This document shows, piece by piece, positions 1 through 11,332 of a DNA stretch of 64,000 bases. Position 1 is the first letter of the stretch. Every line of letters starts with the position of its first letter. Source of the DNA: Seriola aureovittata (lineage: Eukaryota > Chordata > Actinopteri > Carangiformes > Carangidae); assembly GCF_021018895.1 (NCBI RefSeq), contig NC_079378.1:9793501-9857500 (forward strand), in the 5' to 3' direction. Both the position numbers and the translations under genes were made by a program. A model generated the notes under the pieces. It was not told the origin of the DNA. It worked only from the letters and a program-made list of their open reading frames with translations, and ran no database searches.

Positions 1-1740
1 AGCTGTTATGCTTTGTTTTTCATCTTACACACATCTTGCAACTAGAAAACTGTTTTGGTCAACTTTGGTTTGAGATTCATCTGGAGTTTTAAGTGTGAAA
101 TTGTGCATTATGAAAATTATGCATAGCTCAAGGCTCAGTGTATGATATGATTGGGGAAATTAAGTCGCCAAGTTGGTAATCTGTTTTATAAACTTCAAAG
201 AGTAGAGACAGGGAGGGACATAGAGAGTGGGTAAGACATCAGAAATTTGGCAGGGATGCAGTGTTTTCAGTGTTTGGGAGGTTAGAAAAGGACTTCTCGT
301 CTGGAGATCTGGAAATGGTGTGGGAGCTATGCAGACTCTGATTCTTCCTTTTTGCAAGTTAACTCCAGCTAGCAGGGAACTTGCAAGGTGAGCTGGAGTG
401 ACAGCAGGAGAGGCTTAAGAGAGTGGAGCAGTTCCCGTTGAGAACAGGACTGGTGTGGGATTCAACTAGAGAGCCAAGTGGTGACAGTCTCTACTATATT
501 TCAACTTTTTATCGTTAATGCACATATTCAGCAAGTTGATGAGCAAGGCCTGCCTTACATTAGCTCCTGTGAAATGGGTACAAAAATACAACAGTAAAAG
601 CAAGTAAACAAGTGGCGTTCTTTGACATGCAGATATTATGAGGCCAGTATTTTCTATATTTTCTGTAATTGGAGAGAAAAAGAACTCATACTGTATGTCC
701 CTGAGATACAGCTTACCACATGAAATGAGGGGAGGGAGCAGAGGCACACTGGGTAATTGCACTTGTGATGTCTAGGGGTATCTTTCGCCAAGTGTGAAGG
801 GGCAGGTCTGAGGACAACTACAAGGGAAACAACCGAGGCATGCTTTCACTGACATAGGAAGAACCTGGAAAAGAGCCTGTGCAAAGGAAAAAAAAAAAAA
901 AAAAAAATTTCCTTTTCAACATTTGGTAGCGTTAATCTTCTTTCACCAAGCATGCTAAAGGTGGCCCCTTTTAACCACCTGAAAGGTTGGAGAGAGTAGA
1001 GCAAACCTAAGGAGGAGCGGTGTGAACAGAGCGTATTGTCCTCAAAGTGACAGTTTGCTGTGAACAGAGAAGTTGTCAGGTTTTAACAGTAGGCAACTTT
1101 GTGGTTAACAGAACTGGCATAGCAGTTCTTTGTGGGCGCTTCTGACTGGGCTGTGGTCTCTGTGCTACCCTGCCTGCCAAAGGACCTGGATCACTGTATA
1201 AATTCATTTGTAGCGAGGCTTGTAATCAGGAAAATGGGCTTAGGTGTGTCTCGTTACATGTGCTGATAATACCCTCACCTCAATCACACCAGTTGGCCGA
1301 AGTGCAGCTTGCGGCACTGGATTTGGTGCTGCTCAAACTGCTGCTTGAGACAGTTTCAGACTGGTGGTGTTGGTGCACATCGTTCAAGTGTCAGACAAAA
1401 TACTGCTGTTTAAGTCCTGTATCAGATGAAGACAGTTTGCTTTGGTGTGCATATGAATCTCTGCAGTCAACTGTGAATTCAAGCTGTGGTTCTGTGTGGT
1501 TCTCTTTCTCTGTGCCTTTTGTTTCCCTTTATGATTTAAGCAGGGGGTCTTTGAAACTAGGCTTCCTAAAATTAGAACTTTTTGTCAGTGGTGATGAAAG
1601 GAGCATCGACTATTTGGAGGCTGGAACATGGTGCTCCTACATTTATGATTTGCCTTTTACAACCAACTGTCTTCCATGGATACCACGAAGAATAAATAGA
1701 AGAATAACTATAATGTGACAGACTAATGTGTTTTGTATTT
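1..1740. other. Non-coding stretch, no gene recognised
   Basis: The sequence is AT-rich and unique-looking. Open frames here (the longest runs 1260-1718 on the plus strand, 152 codons) have no domain, signal peptide or composition I recognise, and are not flanked by convincing splice sites at both ends. The only simple-sequence feature is an oligo(A) run at 888-907. I read this as intron or intergenic DNA. Confidence 0.6.
888..907 (+). repeat. Poly(A) run, about 20 bp
   Basis: This is an uninterrupted A run followed by a T-rich stretch. It could be the fossil tail of a retroposed sequence, but I see no matching target-site duplication and no recognisable body upstream. It is simple sequence only. 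Confidence 0.8.
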
Positions 1741-1745
1741 TACAG

Positions 1746-1792
1746 GTCTGGCTTGGAGGTCATCAGCTGAGTGACACAATGAGACTGACTTG
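1746..1792 (+). other. Possible small exon (splice-site pair, 47 bp)
   Basis: A T-rich tract ending in TTTTACAG stands before position 1746, with a branch-point-like CTAAT whose A lies about 19 nt upstream of the AG. A consensus donor GTAAGT starts at 1793. Between them one frame of three is open (VWLGGHQLSDTMRLT); the other two contain TGA. An ATG with A at -3 lies at 1779, so a non-coding or initiating 5' exon is also possible. I do not recognise the peptide. Such pairs arise by chance in 64 kb of vertebrate DNA, so this is a candidate only. Confidence 0.2.
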
Positions 1793-3365
1793 GTAAGTAC
1801 AGAATTTGTCTGTTTAGAGTATAATTTCCAACAACAGTCAACAGAAGATGAATTACTGGAGATGTGAAGGGGTTTATTTTCTGTTAGAGTGTTTGGGATG
1901 AGTGCAGGTGCATATTGGCCAAAGTTTCCCATTTGAAGAGATGTAATCTATATTCCATCAGTGTTGAGGGCTCTTAAGTTGCTGGTTATCACACTGTTAT
2001 GGGCCCTGAGCAACAGAACGACACCAATATGTGATGTCACCCTTGTGCCCCCATTACTCTGGGAGAGAAAAATCTCCGAAGATATGTCTGTCTTCACTTT
2101 ATAGATGGATGTGAGATTCATATATCTCAGCTGGTTGTGTCTTTTCCAGTTTAATGACCTCATAAAAACAGAGGATTCCCCTCGTAACCTTTTGTCATGC
2201 ATGGAGCCAGTTTATCTTTGCTTAAATGACGATTTCTTCTCATTTAAATGAAATGGACAAGACAAGATTGATTTTCTTTTAAACTCTGTATGATGAATTA
2301 AGATTGGAAGTGTTGTCTGTGACAGAATCCATCAGTTGTTCCACAGACCTTTTATTGTCATGAGGCTGAAAGGACTTAAAGGTGTGAGCAGTAAGAGGAA
2401 GCTGGAAATTGCTACATGCTACAGAAACAGATGTAATTCTGTCATGCTGTGAATGACATTAGTACCACAACATGGGTGTATTTTTCAGAGCAACAGCTGT
2501 ATGATACCAGTGATATTCAGCTTTTGAAAACTTTTCTTATCTAGAACCAAACCAAACCTTAAATGTAACTAAATTAGTAAAATATTCCATCTGATTCCAT
2601 TGTATTCTTCAGTTTCTCTGCATCCTCCACTCTATATAGAGTTTCCCCTAGTTCAACTGCGTCAGGACTGTATGCTGTCACCAGCAGAGCTGCTAGCATC
2701 CTTGCATCCGTGCATGCGTGTAAATGCCTGACTTACAGATGTTTGGGGCGCCGTCTGTCCATCTTTTGATTTTAGAGGGATTTATAGCACGTGCTGGAAA
2801 GCAGTTAATATAAGAAGTTGTCAACCTGTCTTTCCTCTGCTCCATGCCGCTCTGTGTGTGAGGGGAGGGGCTAAGACACACAGTGAAACAGAAAGCTGAG
2901 GAGAGGAAAGAAACACGACCGTAAATGACAGCAAAACACTGTAGTGACTCTCACACTGAGCTTGAAATGAAACAAGTGAACATAAATGGGTGCGTGTTAG
3001 TTCGTGTGGCAATACTCATGTGTGTGCATGTACACACATTTCATATTCAACAGTTGTGTTTTCTGCTTAGTCTCCACAAATGAAAACTGTGAGTGCAGTC
3101 TGAGTAGATGGTATAGCACTTTGATGGAAGGGGACTTTAAGGCAGTGGCACTTACTTGCACAGCCTCAATCTGTCTGCTACATTTTAATTAAACCTTTGA
3201 TGAAATCATTCAGTCTAATTATGGGTTTATTGTCATGAGATAATGAAAAATGACTAAATTCAACACTTTATTAAAATGAAAATCTGATCAAAACTTATAT
3301 TTTTTAGAAATGTTCAGAAGCAGTGTTTTACATTTAATGACAATAACTAAGAAGCAAGAACCTAG
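1793..3365. other. Non-coding stretch, no gene recognised
   Basis: I see nothing coding here. A (TG/CA)-biased section lies near 3005-3060. The segment 2640-2900 has mixed composition and short frames on both strands, none recognisable. Confidence 0.6.
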
Positions 3366-3367
3366 CC

Positions 3368-3606
3368 TTTTTTTTTTTTTTTTTTTAACTTAACCTTCAC
3401 TGAGGCTATAACTTACCTAGACCCCCCTAAATAAGCTGGAGTTAACAGTATTAAAACAAGGACATTATCCCTCCCTGCAATCTCCCTCACTACCACTGTC
3501 AGTTGTGTTAGTAACAATACCTAGCCAAACTGGAAACCCAGCTGCCAGGAATTAAACCCAGGTCTCTACAGTGGTGGGCGAAATGACAGACAGCAGCCTT
3601 AGCAAT
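3368..3606 (-). mobile_element. tRNA-derived SINE-like copy, reverse orientation
   Basis: Read on the minus strand, a head with a loose pol III box A (TTGCTAAGGCTG, near 3592-3603) is followed about 40 nt later by a box-B-like GGGTTTAATTCCT (near 3548-3560). About 170 bp of body follow and then a 20-nt A tail, seen as T20 at 3368-3387 on the plus strand. Head, A/B spacing and tail are what a tRNA-derived SINE shows. I could not find clear target-site duplications, and box B departs from GGTTCGANNCC at several positions, so this would be an old copy. The family is not named. Confidence 0.45.
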
Positions 3607-4726
3607 AAAGACTGAACTCCTTGTCAATACTCCTGAAAGTACAGCCTCTGAGAACCTTTTAAAGTTACAGACTCTTCATGGTGTTTTGTAGTTTGCATGG
3701 TGAAACTGCTAGAATAGGAAAATGTCAAATAAAACATTGCTCAGACTCTATATAGTCCACTGTGTGCTGCTAACATAAATAAAAGGAAGTACTCTCATAA
3801 GTTTGGGTAGAAAGTTCAGGACACGTTTACTTTTTAAATCAATTCCACAACTCTCTACTTGAAAGAATATGTATTACAGTATATGGCAGCTTTGCACTCT
3901 GGAGTCTCTAGCTGGATCTGTGGTCAGCAGACTCCTCAATTTTATTCTGTTAAGTTTCCCGGAGATAAAGCTTTAATCGATCAACTACCCATCCTGCCAC
4001 TCTCGTCCTCCCCTTCCCATCTTTTGACCTATAGTACTCTGGAGACACTGTAGACTACACTCAGCTGCTGTCTGTCTGGCTCTTCCTTACTGCCAGCGTT
4101 CCTCCATCTCTCTCTTTTATTCCCTACAAACTCTTTAATGATTAATTTATTCCATTAGTCACTAGACAGTAAAGCAGAGCTGCTGGTTGTTGTAAGAACA
4201 GGCCTCAGAGATCAGCTCAGAGCAAAGCACCATGTTCTCTAATGCTTGCAAATTCCTATCAAGCAGAGCAGATTACACGATTAAGATTTACTCAATAACA
4301 GGGAATGTTCCGATTGCCGAAGTTGCTGGATGAATAACTTTACCTGCTGAAGTACCTGCTGTGGGCTTGGTAAAATGTAGAAAAAAAAAAGAGACAAATA
4401 AATTGACAGCTGTACACGCTGTGACTGACTGCCACCTGTAAGAACCATTCTGACTGACTGATGTATACTTTGACAGCTTAGCTCACATTCATCTTGGACT
4501 TTTGCATTGACAAGGGTTTGTTTGCACATGCATGCATGTAAATGTATACATCTGCATTCATGAGCATGTGTTAGTGTCTCTTTTATGTGGAGATTATGTG
4601 GGAATATACAGGGCTCTGTCCACCTGTTATTGTGGGACCTGACATGGAGGGAGGAAACTAAAAAGGAACCAAAGGTTTCTAGGGCTGTGGGCATTTTTCT
4701 GAAAAATCTTAAAGTAGGTACGGCAG
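3607..4726. other. Non-coding stretch, no gene recognised
   Basis: No repeat or gene is recognisable. A minus-strand frame of 137 codons (4281-4694) is low in informative residues and matches nothing I know. Confidence 0.55.
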
Positions 4727-5072
4727 TAGGAATGCATGATATGAGGAAAATTTGCGATGTGCGACATCACTGTTGGATTTTGTGATGACGATATTACTTG
4801 CTAGGCTACTGATACTGGACGTTGGTATTTCCATTACATAGCTATTTTCATGTTGATTTCTAAGTTTTTCTTGTTACTGAACTCCATTCACTATTTGTCA
4901 AAGGAGCTGTGAGCCTCAAACATGCACTTCATGCTGTAAGTGTAGTTTTTCTCCTGTTGGAAGCTCGTGACTCCTCCCAAAGGGTTTACTCTCCACCGAG
5001 GTGCCAGAGATCACTGCCTCAATTAGCGCAGGCAGGATTTCGCTTGGTTAACATAAATATCATGCATTGTTG
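4727..5072. mobile_element. Miniature inverted-repeat element, hAT-like ends
   Basis: A perfect 12-bp inverted repeat, AATGCATGATAT at 4731-4742 and ATATCATGCATT at 5057-5068, bounds about 340 bp with no coding capacity. The left end (TAGGAATGCATGATATGAGG, then GCGATGTGCGACATCAC) resembles the end TAGGGCTGCACGATAT of a repeat I recall from many fish genomes, probably a non-autonomous hAT. The outermost 4 bp at the right end do not pair, and the 8-bp flanks do not match, so the termini have decayed or are misplaced by a few bases. The class is inferred from end sequence only. Confidence 0.45.
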
Positions 5073-5913
5073 TCTTGGCTCTATTAAGTCGTGTTATTGT
5101 GCTGCTCAGCACCATTCTATGCTACCGGTGCTATTCATTTACTGCTTTGTTCATGCGTAATGCCATGGCATATGCTGGCTGCTAATTTCTGATTGACCTT
5201 AATGCAGTATATTTGCATTGATATTAATTGTGAATGTATTGCTTGTAGAGGCTGAGCTGACTTTTCTTTTGGTTGGTCAACATGTGAATTAGATGCATTG
5301 GTGCTGATTTTATAAGCTGTCAAATAAGGATTCTTGTGAGTATCATGAGTGTTATGAGCTGAATTGAATAACTCTCTGGGGACGGTGGTCCTTCATGTAT
5401 GTATCTAATTTCTGCCACTCCATCTGAAAGCATGCATAATTAGTTTTCCTCAAGATTAGACAGAGACTTGAACCCTAATCAGTTTTAATTTCTTAAAACC
5501 TCTCTGCAGTTGACACATTTCTATACAAAAATGGTAATGCACTGATAACTTTTTAGCCGTCTGACACTATTTTTCACTTGCTTTAATGAAAAGCTGGAAA
5601 AAGCAGAATGCTGATATTCCAGATGATGATTACTGTAGCTGCTCTTCATAATAGCACTAAATGATTGGAGGCACTTTCCTGTACAAAAAGCTGCTTTATA
5701 TGTATGACTAATCACAACTTTCAGTAAGAGCAATCTCAAAGGTGGGATGGGCTGGAGAATTTGAAATATTCTTCTTTTGCTTTTTTCCTTGCTCTCACTT
5801 GCATTCTATGTCAGCAGTACTTTCACTTTCCTGTCAAATGTGCGTGCCATCGAGTTTCACTGGGCTGGAGAGCTGAATCGAATTCTTGATTTGGGCAAAT
5901 CCCACTTATTTGG

Positions 5914-5968
<55 letters not shown>

Positions 5969-7199
5969 TACTTACTGACACAGACCTGTATCATCTGCAA
6001 AGTGCACCCAAAGATTTGCAGATGCACATATCCAACATCAGCAGTGGCTGAGGCTTGTGGTCAAGAATTGTCCAGCTGCATAATATTCTCATTTACGTTG
6101 TCTGTATAAATTAATTCAGCTTCTCTCCCCTGCAACGCCAACACAGTTTGCAATATCAGACCTAATACTTTGTTTGACTATGAAGATGTTTGTCAGTATC
6201 AATGTGCACTTTGACAGTATATCCTTGAATGCCTGTGATGTTTAAGAATTAACACTGCATCAGTTCCATGCTACATTACATTATATGATTTTAATGTGCG
6301 TGTTCAGGCTTTGGAAGTGCAGGGAGCAAAAGAGAAGTAAAGATCTCAACTCAGCTATTTGGCCCTCTAATAGGTTGATCTGTCTTGTAATAAGCTCCAC
6401 CATTGTTTACCTAATTAGGGAGAGCACACAGTGATTGAAAGTGTCTCCCTGTAATATCAAAGGTTCCATTATGTTAACAGAGGATGGGTCTGCATTTAAT
6501 CAATAAATGATTCATAATAAGACAGTTGTTAAATTATTTAGCTTCCTTGACATTGTGAGGCAGGATTGTTTGCCAGTACTACTGTTATTTGCATTATATA
6601 TCATTCATAACTTGCTTCTTGTAAACAGGTTTGAGTTTTAGAAAAATAACGAAGGAAACTTTAAAGTTTTAAATGTTTAATTCTGTGTAATAAGTCAGTA
6701 AAAGTATGACAAAGTGTTTAGTGTGTCTAATGTGTTGTAATGTTTTTTTAAAACGAGATGGTGATACTGACCATCAGCGAGAGCATATTGGCATTAGGAT
6801 ATGTTGTATGAATATGTTTGGGTGATACTAGTCAGCTAGTCACAGTGGACAGTGGTGTTCTAAATACAACAAAGGCCTGCAGACAGACATACTTAACAGA
6901 CAAATAGCATAGACTTGCTAACTACAACATGAACATGGTTGGACTAAAGTAGGCCCACTTTAAGGTCCATTTAATAGCTGTTCTGGAAAAAATAAAACTG
7001 TTGTAGCCTACTACTGCAAGCTGTCATTTGTTGAGGCTCTCCAACTTATTTCTCAGCCTGTCTATCGCCTCGTCTCACCGTCTGTGTGTGTCACTCATTG
7101 ACTTGAGTCGCAATAATTGGCTGAGTAGCATCACATGACCAGTGCCATAGACACTAGGAAAGCTGCGCCAGTCAAAACACACACTCAAATGTCAAAATG
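5073..7199. other. Non-coding stretch with (CA)n; no gene recognised
   Basis: Apart from the (CA)n tract at 5918-5966, nothing codes. 6340-6510 has the even composition and homeobox-like TAATTA-type words (CCTAATTAGGG near 6409-6419) seen in many vertebrate conserved non-coding elements, but conservation cannot be judged from one sequence. Confidence 0.5.
5918..5966 (+). repeat. (AC)n microsatellite, 49 bp
   Basis: This is an uninterrupted dinucleotide repeat of about 24 units. The tract makes a spurious open frame that reads THTHTH. Confidence 0.97.
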
Positions 7200-7400
7200 T
7201 AATAATTATGTCTGGGTAAGACGGCGTCTGGGTCTGGACCGCAGTCCACCGTTTTTATCTAGTTGAGAAACCATAAAGTACTTCAATACATTACAAGGTA
7301 TCAGATCAGTGCATTGACTTGTGCATTTGCCGATTCCTGATCCAATGTTTTAGGCAGTATCAGAGGCATCTCCGATACCAGTATCGGCTCCGAAACACCT
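7200..7400. repeat. Fragment of a dispersed fish repeat (TATCGG-rich)
   Basis: The stretch contains GTCTGGACCGCAGTCCACCG (7232-7251) and then a run of related words (GGTATCAGATCAGTGCA, CTCCGATACCAGTATCGGCT), a combination I recall from ends of non-autonomous hAT-like elements in fishes. Inverted TATCGG/CCGATA words near 7360-7392 fit a terminal region. I could not find a partner end, so the extent and class are uncertain. Confidence 0.35.
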
Positions 7401-8556
7401 CTTTGGTCAGTGATGAAGAGAAGGTGGAGAGAACTTTCAACACTACCAGCCTTTTTTTTTTTTGTGACAATTGAGAATAAATGTTAACTGACTAAATGTC
7501 TGTTTTGATCACAACCCAGCCATTTTTCAGAACTTAAATGGGGAATGTTCTGCCAGATCAAGGCTTTCATGTTAAGGGAGACAATGCTGCTGATGCAAGA
7601 TTTTTATCCAAGACTCACAATTTACATCTCTATTGCTAGAAAATATTAAAAAAAAAATGTCACTGGACAAGTGTTGATTATTCAAGGTCAAACTTTGTGT
7701 ATGATGAGCTGCTTCTTCGTGATGCTACTTGGTATTCAAGAAGCCTAAAGTGTTCTCATCAACTTTCCGTGATGCATAATGAACACAAGGAGAAAAAAAA
7801 AAAAAGCTCTGAGCTGATCTGAAATTGGACTGTGGTGTACAGACTGGTGAAATGGTAAATTTATTAGATGAGAAGAGAAGAGAAGGAGCAGAGCTGTGCT
7901 CCAAGTCAAAGAGAGATCAAAGTCTTAACTTTTATCTGACGTATAACTGTAGTTTAAGCGAGGAACAGGAGGGCTCGCAGTTCTGTGGATGAGGGAAAGG
8001 ATTGAAGGAAAGTAAAGGAAAAGAAAAAGATAAAATATGCAGTAGACCAAGAAGCACATTACCTCATGAAACATAAGATGAACAGAATTTCATGCTCTTG
8101 TGCTTCAAATGTCAAAGTTTTAGAGCTATGTATTTACCTAAATGTCTTTAGAAAATGATTGCCAGACAAAAAGATCACATCCTCTCATACAGCTATAACC
8201 TCACTCACCTGAACCTTTTTAAAATACACGGTCCCACGTGTGTATTATTTGAGCCGTGTTTTTGTTTGTACTGGACTCAATGTTCATACAAAACATTTCA
8301 AGATTATACCAGACTTTACTGTTGCAACAGTTGACACAGAATTGGTTCAGACTTGTGGCTTTGGCAAGTGTTTTTCACATAAAGGATGCTACTGCAGGCC
8401 ATATTGCCTTTTTCTTTTTTTTTTTTGCCAAAAAAGGCAAGGCAAAAAACTTTTGTTTGTGCCCTCACTTTGGTTTGCTATCTTTTATACTCACTCATTC
8501 TGACTTTTTAGTTGAGAAATTTAAAGAGTTAATTTTCAAAGGAGATCAGGGTTGTA
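7401..8556. other. Non-coding stretch, no gene recognised
   Basis: Short T and A runs (near 7451-7461, 7649-7657 and 7793-7805) and a purine-rich patch (7860-8030). The overlapping frames at 8240-8567 pass through a T10 run and have no recognisable content. Confidence 0.55.
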
Positions 8557-8564
8557 CCTGTAAT

Positions 8565-8883
8565 TAGGGATGGGAATTGATAAGATTTTATTGATACCAG
8601 TGCCATTATCGATTCTGCTTATTGATCTGATTCTTTATCGCTTCCCTTATCGATTCCTGTGGATTTTCTGTGTGTGGGGGGTGGGTGGGGTGGGGGGGGG
8701 GTAGGCCTTCACAGGTTTTCAGTGTCAACAACACACATTTTGTTATGAACACTGAACAAGAAAGATAACTGCTCTGTAGTTCAATCCCTTGAGGAGGGGG
8801 TGCTTGTTTTGCAAGGCGTGCAGAACTTAAGTGGAAGGCGTCAATAAGGGAATCGTTGAGCATAAAGGAGATTCCCATCCCTA
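8565..8883. mobile_element. hAT-type miniature transposon (319 bp), intact ends
   Basis: The element begins TAGGGATGGGAAT and ends ATTCCCATCCCTA, a perfect 13-bp terminal inverted repeat. It is flanked on both sides by the 8-bp direct repeat CCTGTAAT (8557-8564 and 8884-8891). An 8-bp duplication with TAGGG..CCCTA ends is the signature of the hAT superfamily. The interior (TATCGATTC-type words repeated near 8605-8655, and a G-rich run) has no transposase, so it must have been moved in trans. The intact duplication and ends suggest a relatively recent insertion. A 90-codon minus-strand frame across it is an artefact. Confidence 0.8.
8676..8701 (+). other. G-quadruplex-prone run
   Basis: Four G runs of 6, 3, 4 and 10 bases are separated by single T residues, which satisfies the strictest quadruplex rule (runs of three or more G, loops of one). 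It lies inside the hAT-type miniature element, so each family copy may carry one. Confidence 0.75.
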
Positions 8884-8891
8884 CCTGTAAT

Positions 8892-11248
8892 GAAAAGGGT
8901 TGAAGAACATTAACCTTTTTGTTTTGGGTGCAATATTTTCAGGCTTGTGAACAAAAATGGGTGAGCCTGCTAACAAGTGTCTGGTAACAGTAACAAAGAC
9001 TTGGCCCTAAACAGGAGGAGAAATTGCCCCTTTCATGCCAAAGGACAAAAGTGCATAGTTTTAGAAACAGGTTAATACCAAAAAATTGAAGTTTGACTTG
9101 CGTGAGACACTTGTTAGTCCAAAAAGCATAAAGACAAACTGAATTTGCTTTCATTTTAAAACGTGCTGTTATGATAATTGCACAGATTAACTTTTTTGTA
9201 ATCTCTAGTTTTGAAATGCTGAGGTTTCTGCCTTTCCTGCATTTGTTGGTGCATATGTGCGTGTCTGTAGTTTCACTGAGGGCTATGCTGGTATGTGCCA
9301 GTAATAGATTAGTTTTCGATGTAGACAGTTCATTAAAGAACACCTAAAGTGAAAGTCTCAGATAACCATTCCTCAGTGAGGGGTAATTTGCAGGAGATGA
9401 GTCTACCATTCTCCATGTCAACAGGAAGCTAATTGTTGTTTGTTTGCCTTCCCTTTTCACGGATGTGAATATTTCCCTCCAGCAGGGCATTGGCTGTGAG
9501 ATAGGGGTATTTGGGTACACAAGCAGCGAGACAGAGAGAGGGAGAGAGAAGGGGGGAGGGCAAGCAAGATTGCGAGATAGTCATTATCGCCTACACTAAT
9601 GAGAAATTAATTACACCACAGCTGGCTGTGCAGACTGTATTACTGGAGGCTGAATGTAGGGGGCAGCATCAGTAAGGCTTGGAGGCATTTGGGGGGTTTG
9701 GGGCTGACATGAAGGACCAAACTCAGTAACCATGGAAAAGAATCAACAGCTGATGGCAAAATAGATATAGAATAGGCTTGGAACACAGTGTGAAGTCAAA
9801 GACAAAACCTCAGGAAACTGGAATATTTAAAGCTGATAAACCTGAATCGAAAAGGGGCCTCAGCATTAAAACAAGCTTTTTTTTTGCTTTTTTTTTTTTT
9901 TATGCTGGCACGCTCTCACAGACTAGTAGCTGCCACTTTGTCATTATAGCTGGGCTAAAGTGCAGTAATGCATATTGATGTTCATGTTTGACATTTAATA
10001 TGTATGGACATCCAGAGATTGCAGATGTGTCTGCAAAGCTAACACAAACTGCCAATACATCTTCATACTGCCACATCATAACCGAGGTAGAATCAGCTGT
10101 GAGCTTGACATTTCAAGTTTTCTATATCTTGAACGTCAGTGGACAGGCATTTCGTTTCTTGGCTGGGAGTCGATTTAGAAAGTGTGGTTAGACAAGGGGA
10201 CAGACATGCAGGTAGAGACACATGGACATGAACAGTTGAACTTTTAACTGCATTGCGGGAAAAAAAACGATTTAATCCAAACATTACTCAGGTCTAGTGT
10301 GATGCTGTTGGTGCACTTTTAAGAAAAAGTACCTCAGAATTATAAATATTCCATCATTTGTTATCTTTGTATGTGCTACTTCTGCTGAAAATGTATTTTT
10401 ATGTATTGAGGACTCAGTCGTTGTGACTTTCCATAAGTGAACACACAGAAGGCAATCATAATCAATTCAGTCAAGATCAATTTATATCTAGATAGAGCAA
10501 ACAAGTTTGACCATTATTGTCCTTAAAGGTCTTTTTTTTTTTTTTTTTTTTTCATTTTTGGTTGCTTCCTGCCAACCCCTCATGTTACTGATTTTTAACA
10601 GTAATCACTGTAGAGAGAGCATTGCATAAAAAACTTTGGGCAAAGCGAACAACAGAATTCTGTTTTTGGTTTAATTCTCTTTCAGTTCGTGCATTTTAAC
10701 CCTTAAAAGATATAGCTGTAAAACTCCAACTCAGCGGTATATTATAGTTGTAACAGCATAGCATTTGAGTATATTAAGTCCGCTTTCGTAGGGTTGCAGG
10801 AATTTATATACGTACACCAGACTAGAACTGTTGTGGCTGTCTTTTCCTTGGAGACGCTCGGCACCAACAAAGTTATCTATTCCTTTAGGTTTTGGAGCTT
10901 TAGAAACTGGACAAAGTTACCATTACGCAGTAAAATGATAAGTAACAACTTTTAGTTAGTAGTTAGTATTTCTGTGCAATTTATATATAATTGTTGAATG
11001 TTTGACATGGAGATCTTTTATTTATGATGATTTAAGTATTATGTAATTGTGTTGGTTTTGTTGTTCTATGACGTCCTTGACATTTTTGTAAAATAAGCTA
11101 AACAAAACAAAACTGAAAGGCTCTTTCTGTTTCACCTACTGCCCTTGTGTTGTTTGCATGCAGTGCGCTCTGGCAGCGGTGAAGCCTTGCAGCTAGAAAC
11201 ACCATCCTCACTGTCCTGATTTGTCGTCCGACCCAGTAGCAGCCAAAT
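8892..11248. other. Non-coding stretch, no gene recognised
   Basis: 9520-9560 is GA-rich; 9565-9660 (with TAATTA and CACAGCTG words) looks like possible conserved non-coding sequence. T runs lie at about 9878-9900 and 10532-10552. No frame is recognisable; the 134-codon minus-strand frame at 8939-9343 matches nothing I know. Confidence 0.5.
10532..10552 (+). repeat. Poly(T) run, 21 bp
   Basis: This is an uninterrupted T run. Read on the minus strand it would be an A tail, but no SINE head with pol III boxes is visible to the right, so it is listed as simple sequence. Confidence 0.9.
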
Positions 11249-11332
11249 GCAATGCCCTTAGCAAGACACTGCATACTCACCGTAAGCTACCATAGATAAA
11301 AGCATCAGACAGCCGACTAAAATGCATCTATA
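11249..11332 (+). repeat. Degenerate fish SINE/LINE tail fragment
   Basis: AATGCCCTTAGCAAGACACT (11251-11270) and, 20 bp on, ATAGATAAAAGCATCAGACA then GACTAAAATG match in order the tail shared by many teleost SINEs and related LINEs, whose core reads TGGATAAAAGCGTCTGC followed by AAATGAC. Several substitutions indicate an old copy. No head or target-site duplication was found. Confidence 0.4.

Noticed and set aside
1260..1718. 152-codon plus-strand open frame
   Set aside because: No domain, no codon or composition signal, no conserved motif that I know; Ser/Leu/Cys-rich as expected from this base composition. Length alone is not enough in 64 kb.
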